Shown in pieces: positions 52,684-61,792 of a DNA stretch of 64,000 bases; the first letter of the stretch is position 1; each line of letters starts with the position of its first letter. The notes below the pieces were generated by a model, which did no database searches, was not told the origin of the DNA, and saw only the letters and a program-made list of their open reading frames with translations. Source of the stretch: Pedobacter cryoconitis (GTDB lineage Bacteria > Bacteroidota > Bacteroidia > Sphingobacteriales > Sphingobacteriaceae); the NCBI RefSeq assembly GCF_001590605.1, contig NZ_CP014504.1, positions 4,526,001 through 4,590,000 on the forward strand, read 5' to 3'. The position numbers and the translations under genes are program-made.

Positions 52684-54465
52684 TTATTTTTTCCTTCGCC
52701 GCCGGGCCTCTCTGCGATGTTCCCTATCGCTTTTCATCTTCTCGAACTTTGCTATCTGCGCATCTATCTCGGCCTGCTTCTCCGGCGTTAACCCAACCGT
52801 ATATTTAATTCCCTGCAGTAATGTTTTCCAGATAAAACTAAAAAAAGAAATCCTCGGATCCCTTTGAAAGTAGATCGAAGCTTCAACAAATTTCCCCTTG
52901 TCATCCGGATTATCAGGCCTGATCACCAATGAATTTGCCAGCATAGAAAACAGCCCCAGTTTCACCAACCTGTTTTTCCCCTCCACTTTCTTCATCAGGC
53001 CAATTGATAAATCTTTATACCCGAAACTCAGATTACCGCTAGCCTTCGCCTCATCAGCCACTACATTAAAACTCAACTTTTTCACCAGGCCACTGTTCAC
53101 CTGCAACATCCCCAAAGGCTTGGTAATCCTGTTTAAAAAACCTCCATCCATATCCCCGAGTGCACCATTATAAGAAAAAGCTCCGTTCTTAGCATTCAGA
53201 TCAAACTTGAAATTGACCATCAGCTTCCCTTGTCCCATCATATAGGTATTCAAATTAGCCAGCATGAAAGGATTCTTAGCCTTCACTTTCGCCTCGTTCG
53301 TCACATTTAAAATCGTCCCTGATGTCTTCTCAAAAGTAATCCTGCCCTTCTGCTTGCTATCACTATCAAACTCCGCATAACTAATATCAACATCACTCAA
53401 ATTCAACTTCTTCACCGTTAACTGTGCTTTAACCATTTGTAACAGCTGATGTGGAAATTTCCCCACCCGTTCTATGCCCTGCGAAGGCAATGCATTGTTA
53501 TTAAAAACGGACACAAAACCATTCGTAATATTCATTTCTTCTGCCGCAAGTTCCTGCTTCTTGATATACAATGGCAGATCGATCCCACTCAAACTAATAT
53601 CACTCAGCTGAATACTGAACCGCTCTTTGGAAAAACCAACCTTACGTCCAAAATCCATTTCCGAATACCGTGGTACTACCGCAAACTTCTTCACATTCAG
53701 TTTCCCTGTCGAAGCAGCAAACGAAAACTCGTTTAGCTGTATATGGTACAAACTATCAGGCGTAGCAAACTGATAATCATTCAAATTGATCAATACATCT
53801 TTTAACAGGTAAATCCGGGTTGGATCCGTAGCCGAATTTGCATCAATCAACCAATCCTTCATCGTAATGTCCAGCTTATCCAGCGAATCTGCTTCTGGTA
53901 CAGGTAAATTTTTATTGATATACTTGAAACTCACATCCTTTAAACTGATCGTATTTACACTGACCAGCTTCAGGAACTTTGAAATATATTCATAAGGAGA
54001 TTTATTTGGTCTTGGAGGCCTGTTCTCATTGAAATCAAACTGCCTGTTGATCATGACTACTTTAGGATGATCAAATAACAACTGCTCTACACTCAGCTTC
54101 TTATCCTTGTAAATAAGGAATGGATGAAAGTTACGAATGGTCAATTTTTTCAGGCTGACCTCATAAATATTGTTTGGTGCCCGTTTAAGCTTGATCAGCT
54201 TATTATAAATATTGGTATCGGGAATAATCTTCACATTACTGACAGAAGCATTCCCCAGCAGGAAATTGGTATTTACGGTAGAAAACTCAATACGATACAG
54301 GCTATCCGTAGAATTCAGTACCAAATCCTTCAGTTCTTTCATAATAACGGGCCTTAGCTTTACACTAAGATACCATGACGCCGCATCCGCTGCTGCAAAC
54401 AGCAGAAACATGACAGCGGCAACCCATTTAATTACCGTAAATGTTTTTCGGGTTTTTCTCCTCAT
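52684..54465 (-). CDS. AsmA-like envelope protein, copy 1
   Basis: A 593-residue protein with one N-terminal membrane helix (about 13-32) and a long beta-rich region. It ends in a basic, Arg/Lys-rich tail with Glu-Lys repeats. The LVKKLSFNVVADEAKASGNLSFGYKDLSI and AKNGAFSYNGALGDMDGGFLN segments resemble the AsmA/DUF748 C-terminal region. Large proteins of this type form hydrophobic grooves linked to lipid or envelope traffic. It is a paralogue of the next gene, 60 nt upstream. Function unknown. Confidence 0.65.
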   Translation of the reverse strand: MRRKTRKTFTVIKWVAAVMFLLFAAADAASWYLSVKLRPVIMKELKDLVLNSTDSLYRIEFSTVNTNFLLGNASVSNVKIIPDTNIYNKLIKLKRAPNNIYEVSLKKLTIRNFHPFLIYKDKKLSVEQLLFDHPKVVMINRQFDFNENRPPRPNKSPYEYISKFLKLVSVNTISLKDVSFKYINKNLPVPEADSLDKLDITMKDWLIDANSATDPTRIYLLKDVLINLNDYQFATPDSLYHIQLNEFSFAASTGKLNVKKFAVVPRYSEMDFGRKVGFSKERFSIQLSDISLSGIDLPLYIKKQELAAEEMNITNGFVSVFNNNALPSQGIERVGKFPHQLLQMVKAQLTVKKLNLSDVDISYAEFDSDSKQKGRITFEKTSGTILNVTNEAKVKAKNPFMLANLNTYMMGQGKLMVNFKFDLNAKNGAFSYNGALGDMDGGFLNRITKPLGMLQVNSGLVKKLSFNVVADEAKASGNLSFGYKDLSIGLMKKVEGKNRLVKLGLFSMLANSLVIRPDNPDDKGKFVEASIYFQRDPRISFFSFIWKTLLQGIKYTVGLTPEKQAEIDAQIAKFEKMKSDREHRREARRRRKK

Positions 54466-54525
54466 GCCTAACCAAGCGTCTAAAAATTACAATATACGTT
54501 TTTAAGAAAATAAAAACCAGTCATT

Positions 54526-56301
54526 TTACCTCTTCCCGTTAATTTTCTCCGCCTTTTTGACCCGGCGCTCCTTCATCTTATCCACCACTTGTTTCCGGCT
54601 TTTCTCCGGACTCTGCATCGGGATAATCCCCAATCCTATCGTTTCTCTCATCCCAACAAAAACGCTCTTCCACAACAAGTTAAAAAATGAAGCACCGGGA
54701 GGCCGCTCAAAATGGATCTTAGCCGTTCTTAAATCGCCATTTTTAGACGGATTTTCATCCTTAATAATCAATGTATTCGCTAAGAAAGAGAGTAAACCTT
54801 TTTTCTGAACTGGCTTTCCATTTTCACCTTCTTTCAACAGTTTCACTTTCAACTGATTATAGTAGAGCTGCATAGTCCCGTCAGATCCCTTTTCATTCGC
54901 CTGAACATCAAAATCTATTTTTTGTATCTGCCCAGTCTCAATTTCTACCATCCCCAACGGCTGAGCAAGTGGATTTAATTTCACCATATCTAGTTTCCCG
55001 ATATGCCCCTTAAAAGAAAAAGCACCGTTTTTGGCCAGCAAATTTAACTTAATTACGATATTCAGTTGTGCTGCCTTAATCATCAGTGCATTTAAATCAG
55101 CCACGGCAAAATGATTTCTTGCCAGTGAAGAAGAATCATTGGTTACATTCAATACCTGACCAGTCAACTGGTCTATATTTACTGTTCCACGTTGCTGGGA
55201 CATCGGATTATATTCTGTATAGGCAACGCTCACCTTATTCAATTTCAACGTATCAATCGTAACCGCTATGGGTAACCGCTGCAAGGCCATATGCGGAAAG
55301 TTATTTCCCTTATTTGCTGAACCTGGTGGCATCTCCCTGTTCATAAATACCTTGGCTATGGTCTGTCCGATTCTGAGGCTCTTTGCATGAATCACCCGGT
55401 CTAAATTAAATTTTACGAAATCAATCCCTGTAAAAGCGACTTCCCCAAAGACCAGATCATAACGATCTTTCTGAACTTTTAGTTTCCTGCTGAAAGCCAG
55501 GTCAGGATACATGGGGATCATTTTAAACCCTTTGATCCGGATGGTCTGGCCTGTTGCAGAGCCCGTTATGGTATCGACTTTCATGGTATAAAGCTTATCC
55601 TTCGTTAGAGAATGATAACCCGCCAGTTCAAATGATACATCTTTTGCATAATAAAATCTGGTTGTATCTTTTTCAGTAGCAGCATCCAGTTTAAAATCCC
55701 TGATCTGCACATTCAAGTGCTTTACTGAGTTTAGTAAACGGCCATCTGCTCCATTGATATAATCAAAATCAGCATCTGCAATCTTGATTCCCCCGATATG
55801 AACAGCTGCAAGCGTTTTTGAAATCAGCTCATAAAGGCTGCGTTTATCTTTAACCGTATCCGGCTTTTTATCAACTTTATTATAAATCATATTAATCGAA
55901 GGATTCTCCAGAATAATATCATTCATAATTATCTTTTTATGAAGCCACACTTTAAAGATACCGATATGACGCAACCTGAGGCGTGCCAGTTTCACCTGGA
56001 ATAAGTGTGTTGGCGCGTTCCCCAATTTCTTTCTTGCATTAAAAACGGAGGTATCAGGTGCCAGCAAAATACTGTCAACAGTTACACTCCCGGCAAGCAG
56101 GTTCAGATGGATATCCTTAAAATCAATTTTATACAGATCGGCTGAACCTTCGGAAACTACCTCTTTAATTTTTTCAGTAAGGACAGGTTTCCATTGCATA
56201 CTAAAATAAAGTGATGCACAACCCATACTAACAATCAGGAATAAAAGCACTCCAGCGAGCCATTTCCATATTTTCTTTTTTCCTGATGTATGGTCTGTCA
56301 T
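54526..56301 (-). CDS. AsmA-like envelope protein, copy 2
   Basis: From the ATG at 56301 it has 591 residues; a 45-residue longer reading runs into the miaB promoter and is rejected. Layout matches copy 1: one membrane helix (about 12-32), beta-rich body, AKNGAFSFKGHIGKLDMVKLN and IDFDVQANEKGSDGTMQLYYNQLKVKLL segments, and a basic tail. The two align over their full length, so they come from a tandem duplication. They are transcribed together. Role unknown; envelope lipid transport is inferred from AsmA proteins. Confidence 0.65.
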   Translation of the reverse strand: MTDHTSGKKKIWKWLAGVLLFLIVSMGCASLYFSMQWKPVLTEKIKEVVSEGSADLYKIDFKDIHLNLLAGSVTVDSILLAPDTSVFNARKKLGNAPTHLFQVKLARLRLRHIGIFKVWLHKKIIMNDIILENPSINMIYNKVDKKPDTVKDKRSLYELISKTLAAVHIGGIKIADADFDYINGADGRLLNSVKHLNVQIRDFKLDAATEKDTTRFYYAKDVSFELAGYHSLTKDKLYTMKVDTITGSATGQTIRIKGFKMIPMYPDLAFSRKLKVQKDRYDLVFGEVAFTGIDFVKFNLDRVIHAKSLRIGQTIAKVFMNREMPPGSANKGNNFPHMALQRLPIAVTIDTLKLNKVSVAYTEYNPMSQQRGTVNIDQLTGQVLNVTNDSSSLARNHFAVADLNALMIKAAQLNIVIKLNLLAKNGAFSFKGHIGKLDMVKLNPLAQPLGMVEIETGQIQKIDFDVQANEKGSDGTMQLYYNQLKVKLLKEGENGKPVQKKGLLSFLANTLIIKDENPSKNGDLRTAKIHFERPPGASFFNLLWKSVFVGMRETIGLGIIPMQSPEKSRKQVVDKMKERRVKKAEKINGKR

Positions 56302-56428
56302 ATTGATGTATTTAACTAATATTACAGATAATGCCTTATAATGTTTTCGGTATTTGAAACGTTGAATGTCAATATAGCGTCTAAAAGGGGTAAATATCGG
56401 GCTGAACCTGATTTTTAAATGCTGCCAA

Positions 56429-56461
56429 TTTGTCATTTACAAATTAAATTTAGTATTTTTG
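56429..56461 (+). promoter_or_regulatory. Promoter of the miaB operon
   Basis: TTTG at 56429-56432 and TATTTTTG at 56454-56461 are separated by 21 nt, a full match to the Bacteroidota primary-sigma consensus. The start site would be near 56467, leaving about 19 nt of leader before the ATG at 56486. Confidence 0.7.
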
Positions 56462-56485
56462 TCCCTTTAAGAATGTTACTCATTT

Positions 56486-57919
56486 ATGATCGATTTACAG
56501 CTAACAGACAAAACACATGATGAAGGGCGCCAGGGCGAAGCTCTGATTGTTGATGCCCCAAAACTGCTTAATGCGAGGAAGCTTTATATTGAAAGTTATG
56601 GTTGCCAGATGAATTTCGCTGACAGTGAAATTGTTGCCTCTATCCTGTTAGATCAGGGTTTTGAGACTACGGGTAATTATCAGGAAGCAGATGCTATTTT
56701 TATCAATACCTGCTCGATCAGGGAAAATGCAGAACAACGTGTCCGTAACCGGTTATCACAGTTCGGTATAGAAAAACGTAAAAACCCTAAACTGATTGTA
56801 GGGGTTTTAGGCTGTATGGCAGAACGTTTGAAATCTAAATTCCTTGAAGAAGAGAAATTAGTAGATCTGGTTGTCGGACCTGATGCTTACCGCGATTTAC
56901 CACAACTGATTGAACAGGTTGGTGATGGTCAGAAAGCAATTAACGTTTTACTATCCAGAGAAGAGACTTATGCAGATATCAGCCCTGTCCGGTTAAACGG
57001 GAACGGAATTACTGCTTTCATTTCCATTATGCGTGGTTGTGATAATATGTGTTCTTTCTGCGTAGTCCCTTTTACCAGGGGCCGGGAACGCAGTCGTGAT
57101 CCGCATTCTATTCTTGCGGAAGCGCAGGATTTACAGGATCGCGGTTACAAAGAAGTTACCTTACTTGGACAGAATGTCGATTCTTATAAATGGAAAGGCA
57201 CAGCAGAAGCGGAAGATGGTGCTGAGATCATGGTCAACTTTGCCCAGTTACTGGAAAAAGTAGCACTGATCAGCCCTGAATTACGTGTTCGTTTCTCAAC
57301 TTCTCATCCAAAAGATATTACAGACGAGGTATTGCATACCATTCAGAAATATGATAACATCTGTAACAATATCCACTTACCGGTACAATCGGGAAGCAGC
57401 AGGGTATTGGATCTGATGAACCGTACTTATACCCGCGAATGGTATATCAACCGGATAGATGCCATCAGAAATATTATTCCTGATTGTGCAATCTCTACAG
57501 ATATCATTGCTGGCTTCTGCTCTGAAACTGAAGAAGAGCACCAGGAAACCTTAAGCATGATGGATTATGTGGGTTATGATTTCGCTTTTTGCTTCAGTTA
57601 TTCCGAAAGACCAGGAACAATGGCTGCAAGAAAACTGGAAGATGATATTCCGGAAGATGTTAAAAAACGCCGTTTACAGGAAATCTTATTGAAACAACAG
57701 ACTACATCTCATTACAGGTTACAGAAATCTGTAGGAAAAACAGTCCGGATTTTAGTAGAAGGTTTCTCTAAAAAGTCTGACAAGGACCTTTGCGGAAGAA
57801 ATGACCAGAATGCAATGATCGTATTCCCGGCAGCAGAAAATGTTAAGCCAGGGCAATATGTAAATGTCATTATTGAGCGTTGTACATCAGCGACCCTACT
57901 GGGCAGGATTACAGCTTAA
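56486..57919 (+). CDS. miaB: tRNA-2-methylthio-N6-dimethylallyladenosine synthase
   Basis: A 477-residue radical-SAM methylthiotransferase. The auxiliary [4Fe-4S] cluster ligands are Cys40, Cys76 and Cys110; the radical SAM CxxxCxxC is Cys185, Cys189 and Cys192. A TRAM-like RNA-binding C-terminus follows (about 410-477). It adds a methylthio group to i6A37 of tRNAs reading UNN codons. The first gene of the miaB, sigma-54 regulator, lptE run. Confidence 0.96.
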   Translation: MIDLQLTDKTHDEGRQGEALIVDAPKLLNARKLYIESYGCQMNFADSEIVASILLDQGFETTGNYQEADAIFINTCSIRENAEQRVRNRLSQFGIEKRKNPKLIVGVLGCMAERLKSKFLEEEKLVDLVVGPDAYRDLPQLIEQVGDGQKAINVLLSREETYADISPVRLNGNGITAFISIMRGCDNMCSFCVVPFTRGRERSRDPHSILAEAQDLQDRGYKEVTLLGQNVDSYKWKGTAEAEDGAEIMVNFAQLLEKVALISPELRVRFSTSHPKDITDEVLHTIQKYDNICNNIHLPVQSGSSRVLDLMNRTYTREWYINRIDAIRNIIPDCAISTDIIAGFCSETEEEHQETLSMMDYVGYDFAFCFSYSERPGTMAARKLEDDIPEDVKKRRLQEILLKQQTTSHYRLQKSVGKTVRILVEGFSKKSDKDLCGRNDQNAMIVFPAAENVKPGQYVNVIIERCTSATLLGRITA

Positions 57920-57955
57920 AAAATATACTCCAGTGAGCATTTAAATATAATTATT

Positions 57956-59191
57956 TTGGACGTACAAGATATTAAAAACCGATTTGGGATTATTGGTGGT
58001 TCCCCACTTTTAAACCGTGCTATAGATATTGCCAGGCAAGTAGCGCCAACGGATATGTCAGTATTAATTACTGGGGAAAGTGGTAGTGGAAAAGAAGTAT
58101 TTTCACACATTATCCACCAGATGAGCACCCGTAAACACGGTGCTTTTATTGCCGTAAACTGTGGTGCCATTCCCGAGGGGACAATAGACTCAGAATTATT
58201 CGGACACGAGAAAGGCTCTTTTACCGGTGCTCATGAAGCACGTAAAGGATATTTTGAAGTGGCGAACGGAGGAACCATCTTTTTGGATGAAGTTGCTGAA
58301 TTACCTTTAGGTACACAGGCCCGTTTATTAAGAATACTGGAAAGTGGAGAATACCTGCGTGTAGGTTCTTCTAAAGTACAGAAAACTGACGTCCGTATTA
58401 TTGCAGCAACAAACGTAGATGTGTATAACAGGGTAAAATCTGGTAAGTTCCGTGAGGATTTATATTACCGTTTAAATACTGTGCCTCTGCGCATACCTGC
58501 TTTACATGAGCGTAAAGAAGATATCTTTTTGCTCTTCAGAAAGTTTTCTGCCGATTTCAGCGATAAATACCGCAGTCCGGGTATTCATTTAGAACCGGAT
58601 GCGATACAGATGCTGAGCAATTACAGCTGGCCGGGAAACGTCAGACAGCTTAAAAACATTGCCGAACAAATTTGTGTGCTTGAAAAAGACCGGAATGTAA
58701 CTGCTGGTGCTTTATTGAATTATATTCCGAATGAGGGGGGCAGCAATTTGCCAATGGCATTGAATAACGGAAGTAATAAAGAAGATTTTTCTGAAAGAGA
58801 TATCCTTTATAAAGTTCTTTTCGACATGAAAAAGGACATGATGGACTTGAAGAAACTGGTTGCCGAGATTATTCAGAGCGGCGGAAATACTTCACACATC
58901 ATGGAGGAAAACCCGCATTATATCAATCAGCTTTACCAGGAGGTAGATCAGACTGTGAACAACGATTCTACTTTCATGATTAAAAAATCTCCGCAGAATA
59001 CACCTGTAGACTATAACTACACACATGACGCGGAAGAAGTAGAAGAATCTCTATCCTTGATAGACAAGGAATCTGATCTGATCAAGAAGGCGTTGAAAAA
59101 ACATAAAGGCAAACGTAAGTTCGCAGCCCAGGAACTGGGGATTTCGGAACGTACGTTATATAGAAAGATCAAAGAACTCAATTTAAATTAG
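57956..59191 (+). CDS. Sigma-54-dependent transcription activator (AAA+ and Fis HTH)
   Basis: A 411-residue protein with TTG as likely start (57956, no upstream ATG in frame). Walker A GESGSGKE is at 40-47, the sigma-54 contact loop reads GSFTGA (87-92, usual GAFTGA), and Walker B is at 107-113. A Fis-type HTH fills the end (about 375-409, KHKGKRKFAAQELGISERTLYRKI). There is no receiver or other sensory domain, so it may be constitutive or partner-controlled. It lies 36 nt after miaB and 3 nt before lptE. Confidence 0.9.
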   Translation: MDVQDIKNRFGIIGGSPLLNRAIDIARQVAPTDMSVLITGESGSGKEVFSHIIHQMSTRKHGAFIAVNCGAIPEGTIDSELFGHEKGSFTGAHEARKGYFEVANGGTIFLDEVAELPLGTQARLLRILESGEYLRVGSSKVQKTDVRIIAATNVDVYNRVKSGKFREDLYYRLNTVPLRIPALHERKEDIFLLFRKFSADFSDKYRSPGIHLEPDAIQMLSNYSWPGNVRQLKNIAEQICVLEKDRNVTAGALLNYIPNEGGSNLPMALNNGSNKEDFSERDILYKVLFDMKKDMMDLKKLVAEIIQSGGNTSHIMEENPHYINQLYQEVDQTVNNDSTFMIKKSPQNTPVDYNYTHDAEEVEESLSLIDKESDLIKKALKKHKGKRKFAAQELGISERTLYRKIKELNLN

Positions 59192-59194
59192 GTC

Positions 59195-59704
59195 ATGAAA
59201 AGAATCTGTTTATTGCTGTTGTTCCCGCTGGCAACCTTAGTGAATTCATGTTCAGTAAAGTTAAACGGCGCCTCTATTCCTGCAGAGATGAAAACGGTAA
59301 CTGTGTCGTATTTTGAGAACAATGCGCCATTGGTGATCCCGACATTAAGTGCAGATTTCACGGAGGCATTAAAGCTGCGTATCCGGAACCAAACCCGCCT
59401 GATTGTTAGCCAAAGTAATGCTGATGCAATTTTTGAAGGCAGGATTACGGGTTATGATATCCGCCCTATCGCCCTTCAGAATAACAATGCGCCAAGTGCT
59501 GGTGGAAACAGGCTAACCATTAAAGTAAGTGTAAAATACACGAACAACCTGAATCCTAAACAAAGTTTTGAAGAATCATTTGAACGGTTTAAAGATTTTG
59601 ACATGAGGGGTCAGAGTCTGGAATCTGTTCAGCTCCAATTAAATAAAGATATTAACGCACAGCTTACTGAAGATATATTCAACAGGGCTTTCGCGCAATG
59701 GTAA
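59195..59704 (+). CDS. lptE: LptE-like LPS-assembly lipoprotein
   Basis: A 169-residue lipoprotein with Cys19 (LVNSC). The body KTVTVSYFENNAPLVIPTLSADFTEALKLRIRNQTRL and EGRITGYDIRPIA matches LptE of Bacteroidota. LptE plugs the LptD barrel and helps put LPS into the outer leaflet. It starts 3 nt after the sigma-54 regulator. Confidence 0.85.
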   Translation: MKRICLLLLFPLATLVNSCSVKLNGASIPAEMKTVTVSYFENNAPLVIPTLSADFTEALKLRIRNQTRLIVSQSNADAIFEGRITGYDIRPIALQNNNAPSAGGNRLTIKVSVKYTNNLNPKQSFEESFERFKDFDMRGQSLESVQLQLNKDINAQLTEDIFNRAFAQW

Positions 59705-59760
59705 AAGAGCTGAAAAAACCGGTATATTAAATGAATTTCAATCGTTAACTTAGCCTCATA

Positions 59761-60852
59761 ATGCTGGATAAAGACATACAACAACAACTTGCTGAATTAA
59801 TTGCGGACCCTCAGAAGGCCACTCCGCAGCATACGGCTATGTTGAGCGATTTGTTGCAGACTTACCCATATTATCAGCCTTTGCATTTGTTATTGGCCAA
59901 AGCCGATTTACAGCGGGCAAAAAGTACGAATCAGCTTGTTCAGGCCTCTCTTTATACCAACGGCCCGATTTTACACCAGTTTCTGTTCAAAAAAGAAAAT
60001 ACACCTGTCACCTTTTTGATTGTTAACGGATGTGCCGGGGTCAGAGAAGAGAACGAGCAGGAAAGTTTCGATGAGCTGGAAGAAGTGTTTGAGGAGATTG
60101 CTGAGGTTGACCATACGAATTACCGCCCATTCAGGAATTCAGATGCTGGTGCTGAAACAGCTGTTACAGCTGAAGTGCCCGAACGCAAGAACTCCCTGGA
60201 AGATGATTTCGTTTTTGAAAGCATTGCTTCTTCAGATTTCTTTGCCTTTGAGCAAAACTTCAGTACAACAACGGTTATTGAACCACCGAAACCGCAGCTG
60301 GTCGCAGATGCTCCGGTGATTGAAGAACATGAAGCTCAGGCAGCAGCCGAAATAGAAAACAGCCAGGTCAGCAATTACCATGATGAAAACCTGCCCTACA
60401 CCTTTTTATGGTGGCTGGCCAAAACCCGTAAAGAGCATCAAAGCATCTTTCAGCCTTATGCTTTACCTAAAACAAATAACGCTCAGGAATTACAACAGCA
60501 ATATGTAGAACATATTTTCCATATACAGAGCCACCTGACCACAAGTGAAGCTTTAATCGGTGCCGAAGAGCAGCAAAGACCAGCGACCAAAGATGCGGAG
60601 ATTATAGAAAGCTTTATCAAAAATGATCCGCAGATCCTGCCCCCTAAACCCGAGCAGATCGATAATGAAAACAAGGCAAAGAAAAGTGCAGAGGATCAGA
60701 ATGACCTCGTATCTGAAACACTTGCCAATATTTACATCGAGCAAATGCTTTACGACAAGGCGATAGATACTTATGAAAAATTAAGTTTGAAGTTTCCAGA
60801 AAAAAGACGTTACTTTGCCGACCTTATCCAATCTATAGAAAAGAAAATTTAA
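59761..60852 (+). CDS. TPR-like hypothetical protein, 363 aa
   Basis: A soluble acidic protein. The N-terminal 80 residues are helical (LAELIADPQKATPQHTAMLSDLLQTYPYYQPLHLLLAKA), the middle is low-complexity and rich in Glu, and the C-terminus (about 315-355) carries a TPR unit (LANIYIEQMLYDKAIDTYEKLSLKFPEKR). It is probably a scaffold or adaptor. It lies between lptE (56-nt gap) and secG (14-nt gap), a recurring neighbour set in Sphingobacteriales as I recall. Confidence 0.7.
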   Translation: MLDKDIQQQLAELIADPQKATPQHTAMLSDLLQTYPYYQPLHLLLAKADLQRAKSTNQLVQASLYTNGPILHQFLFKKENTPVTFLIVNGCAGVREENEQESFDELEEVFEEIAEVDHTNYRPFRNSDAGAETAVTAEVPERKNSLEDDFVFESIASSDFFAFEQNFSTTTVIEPPKPQLVADAPVIEEHEAQAAAEIENSQVSNYHDENLPYTFLWWLAKTRKEHQSIFQPYALPKTNNAQELQQQYVEHIFHIQSHLTTSEALIGAEEQQRPATKDAEIIESFIKNDPQILPPKPEQIDNENKAKKSAEDQNDLVSETLANIYIEQMLYDKAIDTYEKLSLKFPEKRRYFADLIQSIEKKI

Positions 60853-60866
60853 CCATTTAACATACT

Positions 60867-61226
60867 ATGCTTTTTTTAATTATTTTATTGATCATTATTT
60901 GTGTTGCATTAGGCCTGTTTGTTTTAATACAAAATCCTAAAGGCGGTGGTCTGGCAACAGGCGGGTCGGGAAGCAATATGTTCGGTGTACAACGTACAGG
61001 TGATGTACTTGAAAAAGGCACCTGGGTTCTTTTAACTTTAGTCGTTGTAATTTCACTGGCAATTACTGCGATTGGAAAAACAGGATCAATCGGAGCTACT
61101 GGCAGCGGAGATTCTAAAATTCAACAGCAATTGGATAAAACACCTACGCCTTCTCCAATTGGCGGTGGTATTAAACCAGCTACAACTCCTGCACCGGCAA
61201 CTACACCGGAAGCACCAAAAAAATAA
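60867..61226 (+). CDS. secG: Preprotein translocase subunit SecG
   Basis: A 119-residue protein with two helices (about 1-20 and 50-70) around a GLATGGSGSNMFGVQRT loop, typical of SecG, and a Pro/Ala/Thr-rich tail. It is part of the SecYEG channel. It ends the miaB-lptE run and is followed by a strong terminator. Confidence 0.93.
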   Translation: MLFLIILLIIICVALGLFVLIQNPKGGGLATGGSGSNMFGVQRTGDVLEKGTWVLLTLVVVISLAITAIGKTGSIGATGSGDSKIQQQLDKTPTPSPIGGGIKPATTPAPATTPEAPKK

Positions 61227-61245
61227 GCACTTTTTATAAGAGTGC

Positions 61246-61280
61246 GGAAGCCCGTCAGAATTGTTTTCTGACGGGCTTCC
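61246..61280 (+). terminator. Terminator after secG
   Basis: A perfect 15-bp inverted repeat (61246-61260 with 61266-61280, 5-nt loop) is followed by TTCGTTT. A small 5-bp hairpin precedes it at 61227-61245. Confidence 0.85.
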
Positions 61281-61347
61281 TTCGTTTATCCCTGCCAGTC
61301 TGACACAAAAAAAATAGGCGCTTAATCTATTAGCTGACAAGCCTGTG

Positions 61348-61355
61348 TAAATTTG
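61348..61355 (+). promoter_or_regulatory. Candidate -7 element for groES-groEL
   Basis: Positions 61348-61355 read TAAATTTG. The leader would be about 88 nt. No strong -33 element. I saw no CIRCE repeat in the 170 nt before groES, so HrcA control is not suggested by sequence. Confidence 0.4.
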
Positions 61356-61448
61356 GCAACCGAAAGCTCTTGGCATAAAAACTGATGTGCCTTTAACGTT
61401 ATTATACAATTTATACGTTAACCTTTAAATTAAAACAATAATTAAGTT

Positions 61449-61742
61449 ATGGCTTTAAACATTAAACCCATTGCAGATAGAGTAGTTGTTGAAGCTGCTC
61501 CTGCCGAAGAAAAAACTGCTTCGGGTATTTATATCCCGGATACAGCTAAAGAAAAACCTCAGCAAGGAACAGTAGTTGCAGTTGGCCCGGGTAAATATGC
61601 CGAGTTAACAGGAAACTTAGTACCATTGAGCGTTAAAGTTGGTGATGTAGTTTTATATGGCAAATACGGAGGTACTGAAATTACTTTTGAAGGTAAAGAG
61701 TATCTTATTATGCGTGAAACTGATCTTTACGCAGTTCTTTAG
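61449..61742 (+). CDS. groS: Co-chaperonin GroES
   Basis: A 97-residue protein. KPIADRVVVEAAPAEEKTASGIYIPDTAKEKPQQGTVVAVG and the GKYGGTEI end match Cpn10. It caps GroEL during ATP-driven folding. groL follows after 50 nt. Confidence 0.97.
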   Translation: MALNIKPIADRVVVEAAPAEEKTASGIYIPDTAKEKPQQGTVVAVGPGKYAELTGNLVPLSVKVGDVVLYGKYGGTEITFEGKEYLIMRETDLYAVL

Positions 61743-61792
61743 TTGTTGGTTTAACCCGGCAAATCTCACCAAATATTAAAAAAAAGTTAAAA

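Noticed and set aside
61270..61448. CIRCE operator before groES
   Set aside because: No TTAGCACTC-N9-GAGTGCTAA repeat could be found in this gap.
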